Shown here piece by piece: positions 36,892 through 45,915 of a stretch of 64,000 bases of DNA. The notes beneath the pieces are model-generated. The model was not told where the DNA came from. It did no database searches and saw nothing but the letters and a program-made list of their open reading frames with translations. The translations under genes and the position numbers were made by a program. How positions within the stretch are numbered: the first letter of the stretch is position 1; each line of letters opens with the position of its first letter. Origin of the DNA: Methylorubrum thiocyanatum (GTDB lineage Bacteria; Pseudomonadota; Alphaproteobacteria; Rhizobiales; Beijerinckiaceae); assembly GCA_014138645.1 (NCBI GenBank), contig JACJIB010000001.1:372001-436000 (forward strand), read 5' to 3'.

Positions 36892-37899
36892 TCACGCCCC
36901 CGGCGCGGCGGCAATCTCGCGCTCGACCTCGGCCGGGTCGAGCACGTAGCGGCGCGAGCAGAACTCGCAGGTGATGGCGATGGTGCCGTCATCCGCCACC
37001 ATGTCCCGGCGCTCCTCGGCCGAGAACGAGCGGATCATGCCCATCACCCGCTCCTGCGAGCAGCGGCAGCGTTCGACCACGGTCTGCGCGTCGAACACCC
37101 GCACGCCGCGCTCGTGGAACAGCCGGTAGAGCAGCCGCTCGCTCGACACCGCCGGATCGATCAGTTCGTGATCCTCGACGGTGCCCACGAGGCTGCGGGC
37201 CTCGGTCCAGGCGTCGTCCTCGGCGGGGGCGCCGGTGAGGATCTCGTGGCCCTCCGGCGCGTCGCCCGGCGGCAGGTCGGCCTGGCGCATCCGGTCGGGC
37301 GAGGTCGGCAGGAACTGCACCAAGAGGCCGCCGGCCCGCCAGCGGCTCTCCCCGCTCTCCATCTGCTCGGCCACGGCGAGGCGCACCAGCGTCGGGATCT
37401 GCTCGGACTGGCGGAAATACTGGTGCGCCGCCTCCTCCAGGCTCTGGCCTTCGAGGGCGACGACGCCCTGGTAGCGGCTCTGGGTCGGGCCCTGGTCGAT
37501 GGTCATGGCGAGGTGCCCGCGGCCCATCAGATCGGCGGCGCGCGCCTTCGGCCCGAGGGCCGCCACCGGCTCCGCCTCGAAGCGGGCGGTGGCGCGCACC
37601 CGGTCGGGCGCCTCGAAATCGACCACCAGCATGTTCACCGGCCCGTCGGTCTTGGTCTGGAGCTGGAAACGGCCTTCGAGCTTCAGCGAGGCGCCGAGCA
37701 GCACGGTGAGCGCCGCTGCCTCGCCGATCAGGCGGGCGACCGCGTCGGGATAGCCGTGGCGGCGCAGGATGGTGTCGATCGACGGGCCGAGCCGCACCGC
37801 GCGGCCGCGCAGGTCCAGAGCCTCGACGGCGAAGGGAAGCACGGCGTCGTCGCCGCCTTCGAGCGCGGGAAGGGAAGTCGGGGCGTGTCCGGAGCTCAT
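36892..37899 (-). CDS. hslO: Hsp33 redox-regulated chaperone
   Basis: Hsp33 is a cytosolic holdase switched on by oxidation when its four-Cys zinc centre opens. The 335-residue protein has the N-terminal domain (VLPFAVEALDLRGRAVRLGP) and the C-terminal CRC then CEFC zinc ligands in VVERCRCSQERVMGMIRSFS and AITCEFCSRRYVLDP. The order Cys-X-Cys, Cys-X2-Cys is as in the family. It is slightly longer than E. coli Hsp33 (292) owing to loops. ATG 37899 has GGAGAG just upstream. It converges with the gamma-glutamyltransferase gene. Confidence 0.96.
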   Translation of the reverse strand: MSSGHAPTSLPALEGGDDAVLPFAVEALDLRGRAVRLGPSIDTILRRHGYPDAVARLIGEAAALTVLLGASLKLEGRFQLQTKTDGPVNMLVVDFEAPDRVRATARFEAEPVAALGPKARAADLMGRGHLAMTIDQGPTQSRYQGVVALEGQSLEEAAHQYFRQSEQIPTLVRLAVAEQMESGESRWRAGGLLVQFLPTSPDRMRQADLPPGDAPEGHEILTGAPAEDDAWTEARSLVGTVEDHELIDPAVSSERLLYRLFHERGVRVFDAQTVVERCRCSQERVMGMIRSFSAEERRDMVADDGTIAITCEFCSRRYVLDPAEVEREIAAAPGA

Positions 37900-38143
37900 G
37901 GGCTCTCCGTGTCGGGCTGGGAGAAAAGGGGGGGAGGGCGGCCGGTCCGGCGGCATCACGCCAAACCGGCGGAAGCGCAAGGGCGGCGCACGTCCTCGAC
38001 AGATCCTCATATGGGGAGCGCCGTGCCGTGGCGCGAGAGCGGCGCACGATGCCCCTGGTCGGGATCGTCACGCAAATCCCGGGCTGTGGTCCGAGGCCGC
38101 GTGGCTTGGGGCACCCACCGAGCCGCCGAAAGGACGGGACGCC

Positions 38144-40276
38144 TCAGAAATCCGTGTGCAGCCGCGTGCCGAAGAAGTCGGCCGGGCCGCGGTCGCGGTT
38201 ATAGGCCGGGTTCTCGACGTGCTGGTAGTCGAAGGACATCGTCACCGCCTTCGTCAGGTTCAGGGCGTAGTAGACCTCCACCGCCCGCTCCGGGGCGTAG
38301 CGGTCGAGCCGCCCGTCGCCGATCAGAAGGCCGAGGCCCCCGTTGGCGAAGTAGGCGCGGTGCGAGGGCGAGATGCGGTTGGCCGCGGCGCCGAGGCCGA
38401 TCGTGTCCTGCGGCCGGCCCCAGGCCGTGCCCTTGAGCGACAGGCCGCCCGAGACCGAGCCGTCGATATCGGTGAAGGACAGGCTCTCGTTGCGCCCGTC
38501 GTTGACGCTCGCCCGGGCGAACAGGCCGAGATCGGCGGTCAGCGCCTGTTCGAGATTGAGGTAGGCGCCGCTCTTGCGCCGGGGCTCGCGGGTCGCTGCC
38601 GCCGCCGTGTTGATGTCGGCGAAGGCGCCGGACTGCGTCAGCGCCACCACCTGCCGGAAGTTCGCGGTGTTGCCGACATTCGAGAACAGGCCGAGACGTA
38701 GGCGCCCCGGCTGGTCGAGCAGCGGCAGGATGTGGCGTTCCTCGAACTCGATGACGGCGCCGGCCCGCTCGAACACCCGCGGGTCGAGCACGTCGGAGGA
38801 GGGCTCCTTCGGCACCTGCGTGTAGGCGGCGCGCACCGCGAAGTCCGCGCGGTTGTACTCGACCATCACGCCCTGGGTGAAGCCGGGAAGGTTGGCCGGG
38901 AAATCCCAGGCCGCGGAGGCCCACAGGCCCCAGTTCATGAAATCGACCCGGGGGTCGTGGGCGTAGGCGTTGCCGTCGAAGAAGTCGCCGAGCGCGAACT
39001 TGCCGGCGATCACGGTGATGCGCTCGACGTCGCGGGTGCCGGCGATGGAGTTCGGCCCGTCGGGCACCGCTTCGGTCTCGCCGCCGAGGCCGAAGGTCTG
39101 GCGCACGAAGTAGCGGTTCGAGCGCAGCTTCGGGAACGGGGCGCCGGCCTTCTGCGCCTCGCCGTTGACGAAGCCCGCAACGCCCAGCGTCCGCGACAGG
39201 CCGAAGCCCTGGCTGAATTCCGGGTTGTAGTAGAGTTCGGTGCCCTCGAAGAGCTTGAGGCCGAGGAACAGCGTCGCGGTCGTCGTCGCCTGCGCCTGGT
39301 CCGGCACGAGGCTCTGCGGCCCGCGATACGGCGCGCGAAAGCCCGTCACGCCCTGGTTCACGAAGGTGGTCTGGCCGTGCAGCGAGAAGCGGGCATCCTT
39401 CGGGGGCTCGTCCTCCTCGTCCGGCACCAGGGCCAGCGCCTCAGGGTGCCAGATCAGCCGCGCCATCATCTTATTGGAGACGAAGCCGGTGCGGGTCGTC
39501 ACCGGTCCGCCGTCGGCCCCCGGCAGGGTGCCGAGACCGAAGCGGGCGCTCTCGCCGAGATCGCTGTAGCGGTAATCGATCCCGAGCGAGAGGTGCGGAT
39601 CGACGGCGAACTGCACGCCCGCCCCGAGGGTGTATCCGAGATAGGAGACGTTGCGGGCAGCGGTGGCGGCCGGGCCGCCGGACAGATCCGGGTAGGTCGC
39701 GAGCACCCGTCCGTTGGCGCCGGTGAGCCCGAAGGTCGCGTAGATCAGGTTGTTGCCGAAGGCGTAGCCGAGCCGCGCGCGGGCGGCTCCGAACAGGTCG
39801 GTCTTCTCGCGGACCAGGGCGAAGGGCGGATCGACCGCCTCGTAGCCGAAGCCCGACGCGTCGGAGCGCGCGCCGCGCTTGAGGTTGGTGCCGGCGAGGT
39901 CGGCCTCAAGGCCGTAGACGATGGCGCCGTCCTGCCAGTTCCAGCCGGCGAAGGCGCCGGCCGCGACCGTGGTGGCGTCGCCGCCGAGGTCGCGGCTGCC
40001 GGTGGCGTCGCCCGTCGCGATCGTCCGGACGCGCCGCGTTCCGATCGTGGTCGGTCCGATGTCGTAATTGCCGAACGAGGCGCCCGCGCTGCCCTGCACG
40101 CCGGCATAGAGGCCGGACCAGTCGAGGAAGCGGGGACGGGCGCGCTCGGCGAGGTCGGCGGCGGCTGCGGCGCCGGCATGAAAGCCGAGGAGCGCGGCAA
40201 GTCCCACCGAGACCGCTCGCCGTTCCCCGATCGCCCGCTTCCGCGCCTCGAACACCGCGCCAGCCCCCGCCGCCAC
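38144..40276 (-). CDS. outer-membrane protein: Omp25-like barrel fused to OprB carbohydrate porin
   Basis: A 710-residue protein. After a signal peptide (LAALLGFHAGAAAA, about residues 25-40), residues 50-290 resemble the Omp25/RopB-like small barrel: WSGLYAGVQGSAGASFGNYD, GYAFGNNLIYATFGLTGANG and LGYTLGAGVQFAVDPHLSLG ending in an aromatic strand. From about residue 298 the chain is an OprB-type carbohydrate-selective porin (ARFSLHGQTTFVNQGVTGFR, WGLWASAAWDFPANLPGFTQ, NRDRGPADFFGTRLHTDF). Each part would normally be a separate protein. Both are complete, so it may form two barrels in series. The ATG at 40276 gives a long basic leader before the signal peptide. Confidence 0.88.
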   Translation of the reverse strand: MAAGAGAVFEARKRAIGERRAVSVGLAALLGFHAGAAAAADLAERARPRFLDWSGLYAGVQGSAGASFGNYDIGPTTIGTRRVRTIATGDATGSRDLGGDATTVAAGAFAGWNWQDGAIVYGLEADLAGTNLKRGARSDASGFGYEAVDPPFALVREKTDLFGAARARLGYAFGNNLIYATFGLTGANGRVLATYPDLSGGPAATAARNVSYLGYTLGAGVQFAVDPHLSLGIDYRYSDLGESARFGLGTLPGADGGPVTTRTGFVSNKMMARLIWHPEALALVPDEEDEPPKDARFSLHGQTTFVNQGVTGFRAPYRGPQSLVPDQAQATTTATLFLGLKLFEGTELYYNPEFSQGFGLSRTLGVAGFVNGEAQKAGAPFPKLRSNRYFVRQTFGLGGETEAVPDGPNSIAGTRDVERITVIAGKFALGDFFDGNAYAHDPRVDFMNWGLWASAAWDFPANLPGFTQGVMVEYNRADFAVRAAYTQVPKEPSSDVLDPRVFERAGAVIEFEERHILPLLDQPGRLRLGLFSNVGNTANFRQVVALTQSGAFADINTAAAATREPRRKSGAYLNLEQALTADLGLFARASVNDGRNESLSFTDIDGSVSGGLSLKGTAWGRPQDTIGLGAAANRISPSHRAYFANGGLGLLIGDGRLDRYAPERAVEVYYALNLTKAVTMSFDYQHVENPAYNRDRGPADFFGTRLHTDF

Positions 40277-40652
40277 TCCGTGAGCGGCCTAGCAGATGCC
40301 GGTGCCGCCGCAATGCGCCCGCGCGCCGCCGAAGCACGAGGCGTCGGATGGTGGCACGGACGCCACGATGACAGGGAGAAACCGAAAATCGCCGACAGCA
40401 CGATGACAGACGCCGGAGCACCGGCCGAAGGACGCCGGCGACGAGGCAGGGCTCTGAACCGGTCGAGTCCCCCGCAAGTCCCCCGGAAGAGTGGGATCAG
40501 CCCCTGAATGCCCCTCTTGCCGCGGTGAAGCTTGGCGCTAGCTTTCGTGGACCTGGACCCCCATCAGGTTAGGTCAACTTCTGGGCGCGCCCGAAAACGG
40601 CGCGCCCTTTTTCCATGTGCTTTCCCTAGGGGCCATCCAAGGGCCCGGCGCG
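40277..40652. other. 376-base intergenic region with candidate small RNA
   Basis: It lies between the porin start (minus) and the DUF2147 stop (minus). No credible protein gene is seen. The clearest element is a hairpin with a plus-strand T-run (see next entry), which no annotated plus-strand gene explains. Confidence 0.5.
40545..40612 (+). ncRNA. candidate small RNA ending in an intrinsic terminator
   Basis: GGGCGCGCC and GGCGCGCCC (40583-40607) flank a CGAAAAC loop and are followed by TTTTT, a textbook plus-strand terminator. No plus-strand protein gene lies within several kb upstream. GACCTGGACCCCCATCAGGT (40549-40568) can fold on itself (ACCTG with CAGGT). A weak promoter, TTGCCG then TAGCTT, lies at 40517-40544. 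The start and length are guesses. It could instead be a stabilising hairpin for the minus-strand DUF2147 transcript. Confidence 0.4.
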
Positions 40653-41192
40653 TCACTGGGCCGGGGCGGCGGGCGCCTTGGCCGGAGCGGCCTTGACGGT
40701 CTTCTTGGTCGGCGCCTCCACCGGGGCCGCGGCAGCCTGCTGGTTCACGTCCGGCACGCGGGTCCAGGTCTGCGAGCCGCACAGCACCTTGAGCATGCAG
40801 CCCTGCACGTTCAGCTCGCCCTCGCTCTCACGGGCGAGGCTGACCTGATAGATCTTGCCCTCGTCGGCGTTGTAGATTTCGCCAGCGAAGCCATCGTCCT
40901 CCGGCTTGAGGTTGTCGAGGAGCGACAGACCGATGATCGGGCGCGCCCGCTTCTTCGGGTCGGGATTCTTCACGTCGGTGCGCGGCGCGCCGGCCTCGTC
41001 GACCGGGGCTTTCAGCCAGACCACCTTGCCGCAGGCGTTGCCGCCGTTCGGGCCGCAGCGATCGATGCGGATCTTGGCGCGGCCATCGCCGGTCAGCCAG
41101 GTTCCGGAGAGATCCTTGGGGGCTGCGAAGGCCGTGTTCGCGGCCAGGAGGTTGGAGGCGAGAAGAGCGGCAAGGCCGAAGGCGATACGCAT
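40653..41192 (-). CDS. DUF2147 domain-containing periplasmic protein
   Basis: The 179-residue protein has a signal peptide ending NTAFAAP near residue 24 and a DUF2147 lipocalin-like beta-barrel: LSGTWLTGDGRAKIRIDRCG, CGKVVWLKAPVDEAG, and GKIYQVSLARESEGELNVQG with CMLKVLCGSQTWTRV. The C-terminal ~30 residues form an Ala/Pro/Lys tail not part of the domain. AGGAG precedes the ATG. The function of DUF2147 is unknown. It is divergent from ndk. Confidence 0.95.
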   Translation of the reverse strand: MRIAFGLAALLASNLLAANTAFAAPKDLSGTWLTGDGRAKIRIDRCGPNGGNACGKVVWLKAPVDEAGAPRTDVKNPDPKKRARPIIGLSLLDNLKPEDDGFAGEIYNADEGKIYQVSLARESEGELNVQGCMLKVLCGSQTWTRVPDVNQQAAAAPVEAPTKKTVKAAPAKAPAAPAQ

Positions 41193-41528
41193 GCGATGGC
41201 TCCTGAGGCTGGGCCCGATGAGGGGCTTGAGGCTTGCGGAGAGGGGATCGCCCCGGCGGCGAGCCGGGGCAGGCGAACCGTCCCCCGACTCAGCCCTCGC
41301 ATTCCGGCGATTTTTCGGCAGTGTTGCGCTGAAGCCATGGCCGGGCCGGAAAAAGGCCGCGCTTGCCCCGCGCCGGCCCGCCGCGGCGATGCCGGTTCGC
41401 CGGTCGGTTGAGGGGCTACCGCTCCGCCGCTATAAGCCCGGCGCGCCGGCAGCCCTCCGAGCGGCATCCGAGCCGCCTCAATCCAGCGCGTCGCGCGACC
41501 CCTTTCTCCAACGAACCGGACCGGACCC
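41193..41528. other. 336-base divergent intergenic region
   Basis: It lies between DUF2147 (minus) and ndk (plus). It carries the ndk promoter candidate at 41408-41436 and otherwise nothing I recognise. Confidence 0.5.
41408..41436 (+). promoter_or_regulatory. candidate promoter for ndk
   Basis: TTGAGG and TATAAG are 17 bases apart. The -10 is followed by CCCGGC, as upstream of the DAHP synthase gene. Transcription would begin near 41443, about 86 bases before the ndk ATG. Confidence 0.6.
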
Positions 41529-41951
41529 ATGGCCAACGAGCGCACCTTCTCCATCCTCAAGCCCGACGCGACCCGCCGTAACATCACCGGCGCGGTCAAC
41601 GCCGTGATCGAGGCCGCCGGCCTGCGCATCGTCGGCCAGCGCCGCATCCGGATGACCCGCGCGCAGGCGGAGAAGTTCTACGAGGTGCACAAGGAGCGCC
41701 CGTTCTTCGGCGAACTCGTCGAGTTCATGACCTCCGGCCCCGTGGTCGTGCAGGTGCTCGAGGGCGAGAACGCCGTCGCCAAGTACCGTGAGGTGATGGG
41801 CGCCACGAACCCGGCCCAGGCCGCCGACGGCACCATCCGCAAGCAGTTCGCGGAATCGGTCGGCGAGAACACTGTCCACGGCTCGGACAGCGCCGACAAC
41901 GCCAAGATCGAGATCGCGCAGTTCTTCACCGACGCCGACATCGCCGCGTAA
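41529..41951 (+). CDS. ndk: nucleoside diphosphate kinase
   Basis: Ndk transfers phosphate from ATP to nucleoside diphosphates through a phospho-histidine, keeping NTP and dNTP pools balanced. The 140-residue protein is the standard length, with [20 protein letters not shown] at the start and active-site His117 in [18 protein letters not shown]. It is likely monocistronic, with its own promoter and a hairpin downstream. Confidence 0.98.
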   Translation: MANERTFSILKPDATRRNITGAVNAVIEAAGLRIVGQRRIRMTRAQAEKFYEVHKERPFFGELVEFMTSGPVVVQVLEGENAVAKYREVMGATNPAQAADGTIRKQFAESVGENTVHGSDSADNAKIEIAQFFTDADIAA

Positions 41952-41960
41952 GGCCCGACG

Positions 41961-41991
41961 CTCGCCGGTCCCGGCTCGCGGGGCCGGCGAG
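41961..41991. terminator. GC-rich hairpin after ndk
   Basis: CTCGCCGGTCCC and GGGGCCGGCGAG form a long stem starting nine bases after the ndk stop. No T-run follows, so termination efficiency is uncertain. Confidence 0.5.
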
Positions 41992-42133
41992 AAACACGCT
42001 CAAGCTTGCGCGAGGCTGACCCGCGCGCTGCAATCCGGCCGAGTGTGACTCTCCTGCCCTAGCGGCGCGGGGCGGGCGGACCGAAGAACGCAGACGATCG
42101 ACGATTTCCCGTCTCTCTCCGGATTTTCGCTCC

Positions 42134-42517
42134 ATGCGCCCCACGTTTTCGCGCACCGGCCGCCTGCTCGTCGCGGCCGGCCTCGTCTCCCTGCTCGCCG
42201 CCTGCAACTCCGCCGGGCGCTCGACGCAGTACACCTCGCTGGAAGGCTACGTGCCCGATCCGGCACTGAAGACCGCCTCGAAGAGCAACCTCACGGGCCG
42301 CGTGCGCCACGCCTGCACCGTCACCCAGGCCAAGTTCCAGAAGGTCGCCGAAGAGACGCTCGCGGCCCCCTGCGGCTGCTACGCCGAGCGCACGCTCTCC
42401 GCCCTCGACAAGGACGAGATCGCCTCCTACCGCACCACCGGCTACTTCAACGACACGGCCCGCGCGAAGGCGCTGGGTGCGCTCGACAGCTGCAAGCTGC
42501 CGCGTCCGATCGTCTGA
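42134..42517 (+). CDS. hypothetical lipoprotein
   Basis: The 127-residue protein has a lipoprotein signal with lipobox LLAAC, placing the lipidated Cys near residue 25. The mature part has four more cysteines (HACTV, APCGCYAERT, LDSCKLPRP) and a helical segment. It is soluble apart from the anchor. The Cys pattern suggests disulfides in the periplasm. I recognise no named family with certainty. It lies 182 bases after ndk on the same strand, and converges with the M48 gene. Confidence 0.85.
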   Translation: MRPTFSRTGRLLVAAGLVSLLAACNSAGRSTQYTSLEGYVPDPALKTASKSNLTGRVRHACTVTQAKFQKVAEETLAAPCGCYAERTLSALDKDEIASYRTTGYFNDTARAKALGALDSCKLPRPIV

Positions 42518-42614
42518 TCCGGTGACGGGGCGGCGCAACGCGCCGTCCCGCTGCATGATTGGCGGGGCTCTGCCCTGCACCTTTGACAAGGTCTCGACCT
42601 TTCGAAACCACGAT

Positions 42615-43736
42615 TTACAGCTTTTCGGTCGGCGCAGCCTTCTTGCCGTCATCCGGCTTGGCCGGCTTCGGGCAGACGCCCTGGACGCTCTGCCACTCGG
42701 CTTCCGACAGGATGCCTGATCCAGCCGGCTTCTCTCCCGCCAGCGAACGGATCCGCGCCGCCCGCTCCGCCGTGAACGGGTGGGAGCGCAGGAACGCGAT
42801 CGCATCCGGCTTCTCGTCATCCGCCTTGGTGATGCGTTCCAGGATCGCCGCCAGCGCCGCCCCGTCGCCGCCTGCCCGCTTCACCGCCGTCACCGCATAG
42901 GCATCCGCCGCCCGTTCCGCGTCGCGGGAATAGCCGGCCGAGATCGCCGCCTGCCCGATCGTCACCAGCACCGTTGAGCCGGTGAGGTCGCCGAGCACCA
43001 GGCTCAGCAGGAACGAGGTGCCGCCCGCCGTGATCACCGAGCGCATCGGGTCGCGGGCGGCGACATGACCGAATTCGTGGGCGAGGATGCCGGCGAGTTC
43101 GTCACCGGTCCGCGCCTTGGCGATGATGTCGGAAAGCAGGATCACCCGGCCGCCGGGCAGGGCGAGGGCGTTCGCGACCGTGTGACGGCGCACGCTCACC
43201 TGCGGCCTCTCCGGCAAGGCCATGCCCTCCGCGAGCCGAGCCGCCAGCCGGTCGAGCACCGCCCGCGCGGCGTTCTCGTCGCAGAGCGGCGGATCGCCGA
43301 GCAGGCTCACGATCTGCGTCTCGACGCTGCGTCCGAGCTGTGCCTCGATTGCCCGCGGCACCAGCGGCGCGATCAGGTTCGAGGCCGCCGGTACGCCGTA
43401 GATCGCCGTCAGCAGCACGGACACCCCCGCCGCGATCGACCAGAGCACGAGGCGGGTCAGGCCGCCTTCACGCTCGGCCCGGCCCAGGTCGGGGCAGCGC
43501 GCCTTCAGCGCCTCCGCGAAGGCGGCGTCGGTGAACTCGGCGCTCTCCGCCCCCTGCGCGTGGCTGATCCGCATCACGGGCGAGGCGGCATCCGTGGCGC
43601 GCAGGTCGAGCAGGCTCCAGTCGCGGGTGACGTCTTCGCCGAGGATTTCGAGCCGGAAGGTCAGCCGCAGCGTCACCGGTCTGGGCCGGGCGCTGATTCC
43701 GTCGAAGAACGTGCCCGCAGTGGTGATGGCCTCCAT
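42615..43736 (-). CDS. M48 family metallopeptidase
   Basis: A 373-residue membrane-associated zinc protease. The N-terminal ~90 residues are a cytosolic-looking beta domain. One hydrophobic helix at about residues 95-115 (LVLWSIAAGVSVLLTAIYGV) anchors it. The peptidase domain has HEFGH at residues 220-224 and the third ligand in ERAADAYAV. TVANALALPGGRVILLSDI precedes, as in HtpX/Oma1-like enzymes. ATG 43736 lies seven bases after the DUF898 stop, so the two are one operon. The pair may act together in membrane quality control; that is inference. Confidence 0.93.
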   Translation of the reverse strand: MEAITTAGTFFDGISARPRPVTLRLTFRLEILGEDVTRDWSLLDLRATDAASPVMRISHAQGAESAEFTDAAFAEALKARCPDLGRAEREGGLTRLVLWSIAAGVSVLLTAIYGVPAASNLIAPLVPRAIEAQLGRSVETQIVSLLGDPPLCDENAARAVLDRLAARLAEGMALPERPQVSVRRHTVANALALPGGRVILLSDIIAKARTGDELAGILAHEFGHVAARDPMRSVITAGGTSFLLSLVLGDLTGSTVLVTIGQAAISAGYSRDAERAADAYAVTAVKRAGGDGAALAAILERITKADDEKPDAIAFLRSHPFTAERAARIRSLAGEKPAGSGILSEAEWQSVQGVCPKPAKPDDGKKAAPTEKL

Positions 43737-43743
43737 CGCGATC

Positions 43744-45033
43744 CTAGAACCCGATCTCGAGGGCGCCGCCGACATCGAGCGCGTCGGCCAGTCCCTCGTT
43801 AAGGCCGCTGGCCGGGGCGCGGGTCGAGGCGAGCACCGCTTCCAGCGCCGGCAGGTTCTCGATCTGCGTCGTCGCCGCCACCGCGTGCCACAGGCGCACG
43901 GTGACGATGCGGACGTAGAGCACGTTCGTGCCGAGGATCGCGCCGAGATAGAGCAGCACGGTCGAAGCGATGACGAAGGCGTGGATGCCGGGATTCTGCC
44001 CGTCCGTGGCGATCAGCGGCACGAGCAGGGCGAAGATGATGCCCAGCACAAGGATGAAGCCGATCACCGCCAGCATGTAGACGAGGTAGGGGACGTAGAA
44101 CCGACGGGCCTTGAGCGAGGAGGTCAGCCGCGCCTCGCCGAGATGGGCCGCGTTGAAAAAGGCGCGGGTCTCGCGGGCCCGGTAATAGGGGATCAGCAGC
44201 AGCGCCAGCGGGATCGAGACGGAGGCGGCGATCACGACGGCGGCGCCGTAGGAGGCGAACGGGGTGTCCTCGTAGGCCGGGTTGAAGATGAGATTGCTCT
44301 TCTCGTTCGCCGGATCCTGGATCAGCAGGTCGCTGGGGATGTCGAAGCCGGTTGCCGCCAGCAGCGCCAGGATGCTCAGCAGGGTCGGCAGCAGCGCGAC
44401 GATGTAGAACATCATCCAGGGCAGCAGGATCGAACGCCCCGTCGCGGTCGAGCGCATCCGGCTCTGGCCGACCAGGGTGTGGTCGATGCGGTAGCGCTCC
44501 AGCGCCGCACGCATGAAGGGGAAGGCCAGGCCGAGGCTGAGGATCGTCCCGAGCCACCACAGGCTGGCGAGGCCCGCATAGGCGAAGCCCGACCCGTCCT
44601 GACCCAGGCGGATGCCGCGCCAGCGCGTGCGCGAGGCCCGGTATCGCCGGCCCCGGAACAGCGCGTATTGCCCGAGCACGAACAGGCCAATGAAGGAGAT
44701 CGGCGCGGCGAGCGTGGCCAGGATCGGGCTCAGCAATCCGACGACGAACAGGACGATGTAGACCGGCACCAGAACAGCGAGCGCGACGAGGAAGCCGAGA
44801 AAGAGCTCCTTGCCGGTGCCGAGATACTCGGCCGGGCTGCCGGCCACGACGGTGCGGCTCCAGAAGTAGCGCCGCAGGTTGGTAATGTACCAGAACCGGT
44901 AGATCGAGAAGGTCACCAGCGAGAGCAGGAAGCCCTTGACCACGATGCCGGTCAGCCCCTGTGTCCGCCGGTCGAACGCGATGTCACCCGTTCGTGCCGG
45001 AGCCGGGCTCGGCACACCGTCGAATTGGTTCAT
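43744..45033 (-). CDS. DUF898 (YjgN) family membrane protein
   Basis: A 429-residue inner-membrane protein with about eight helices matching DUF898/YjgN: GFLLSLVTFSIYRFWYITNL, LRRYFWSRTVVAGSPAEYLG, RYRASRTRWRGIRLGQDGSG and NAAHLGEARLTSSLKARRFY. The family has no known function. GGGGGA lies just before ATG 45033; the frame continues upstream without similarity. It is the first gene of a two-gene unit with the M48 protease. Confidence 0.93.
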   Translation of the reverse strand: MNQFDGVPSPAPARTGDIAFDRRTQGLTGIVVKGFLLSLVTFSIYRFWYITNLRRYFWSRTVVAGSPAEYLGTGKELFLGFLVALAVLVPVYIVLFVVGLLSPILATLAAPISFIGLFVLGQYALFRGRRYRASRTRWRGIRLGQDGSGFAYAGLASLWWLGTILSLGLAFPFMRAALERYRIDHTLVGQSRMRSTATGRSILLPWMMFYIVALLPTLLSILALLAATGFDIPSDLLIQDPANEKSNLIFNPAYEDTPFASYGAAVVIAASVSIPLALLLIPYYRARETRAFFNAAHLGEARLTSSLKARRFYVPYLVYMLAVIGFILVLGIIFALLVPLIATDGQNPGIHAFVIASTVLLYLGAILGTNVLYVRIVTVRLWHAVAATTQIENLPALEAVLASTRAPASGLNEGLADALDVGGALEIGF

Positions 45034-45674
45034 TGTCAGTCCCCCTCGTCGCGGGGAGACTAGAAGCTGCCTCATAGGCGTTGCAACGGGGTGGCGCGCA
45101 CAATCGCCGCGTCGCGAAATGCGATCAACAAGACGAGCCGAAGACCACCGGCCGGCTTCAGCGATGTTCATCGTTAATTTCACGTGAAAACCGCTCCGTC
45201 CGCGTTGTGCCGGAACCGAGCAGGTTGCCGATCTGCACGGAAGGCCCTTCCGCACGCCGAACGTTCGGTGGCGCCGAGGGGCTCGGTTCGGACGCCGAAA
45301 CGCTGGGGGGGCGATGTGACAGCCCGCCCGAAGGCGTATCCTCAGTGTGGCACCCCGCTCCTCATGCCGAGGCGCCACGTGATCGTTCGGTCTCGAACCA
45401 TGCCTGAACGGACAATCCCACGACGTCTGCCGGGCGAGAGCCGGAGCGGCCTGTATCGAGGCCGCAGGCACAGCGGCTCGGCATGAGCCCTGTCATGGTT
45501 GCCGGACCGAGAGATGGCTGGCTTCGAAACTCGGCCGCCTCGCTGACGCGCGGAACTGAACGGCAGACGGAGTGCGCAAACGAAAAACACCGGGGCCTGT
45601 TCAAGGCGCCCGGCGTTCTCGATCGTGGTCATGGTCGGCCGGCTGACCGTCCCCTTCGGCGGCCTGCCCCGACT
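45034..45674. other. 641-base intergenic region
   Basis: It lies between the DUF898 start and the YbdD stop, both minus-strand genes. Open frames on both strands lack protein character, signal peptides or ribosome sites. It contains the 12-bp palindrome TTTCACGTGAAA, described separately, and nothing else I recognise. Confidence 0.5.
45178..45189. promoter_or_regulatory. perfect 12-bp palindrome TTTCACGTGAAA
   Basis: A perfect palindrome in a locally AT-rich patch about 145 bases upstream of the DUF898 start. This is the kind of site bound by a dimeric regulator. No regulator is adjacent. Confidence 0.4.
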
Positions 45675-45908
45675 TCAGCAGCAGCGGAAGCCGGAGGTGT
45701 TGCCGACGCCGAAGCGGGCGTTCTCGCGATTGCGGAAGAACTCGCGCTCGGTCATCGGCGCTTGGTCGGGATGGGTCTTGGTGATGTGCGCGACGTAGGT
45801 CCCGTAATCGCCCTGACCCACCATCAGCCGCGCGCCGTCGCAGACGCACTTGTTGAAGGCCCGGAGGCGATCACGAAAGTTCTGCGGCGACGCGGCGGGG
45901 CTGGTCAT
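45675..45908 (-). CDS. YbdD/YjiX family small protein
   Basis: The 77-residue protein matches the YbdD/YjiX family: FRDRLRAFNKCVCDGARLMV, GQGDYGTYVAHITKTHPDQA and the C-terminal FFRNRENARFGVGNTSGFRC with CC at the end. It follows cstA on the same strand with a seven-base gap. In E. coli YbdD is encoded with CstA and YjiX with BtsT, where the small protein is needed for or linked to pyruvate uptake. Confidence 0.94.
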   Translation of the reverse strand: MTSPAASPQNFRDRLRAFNKCVCDGARLMVGQGDYGTYVAHITKTHPDQAPMTEREFFRNRENARFGVGNTSGFRCC

Positions 45909-45915
45909 GTCGGCC

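Noticed and set aside
45034..45674. Possible small genes in the gap before ybdD
   Set aside because: Candidate frames on both strands overlap each other, lack ribosome sites and have no recognisable features.
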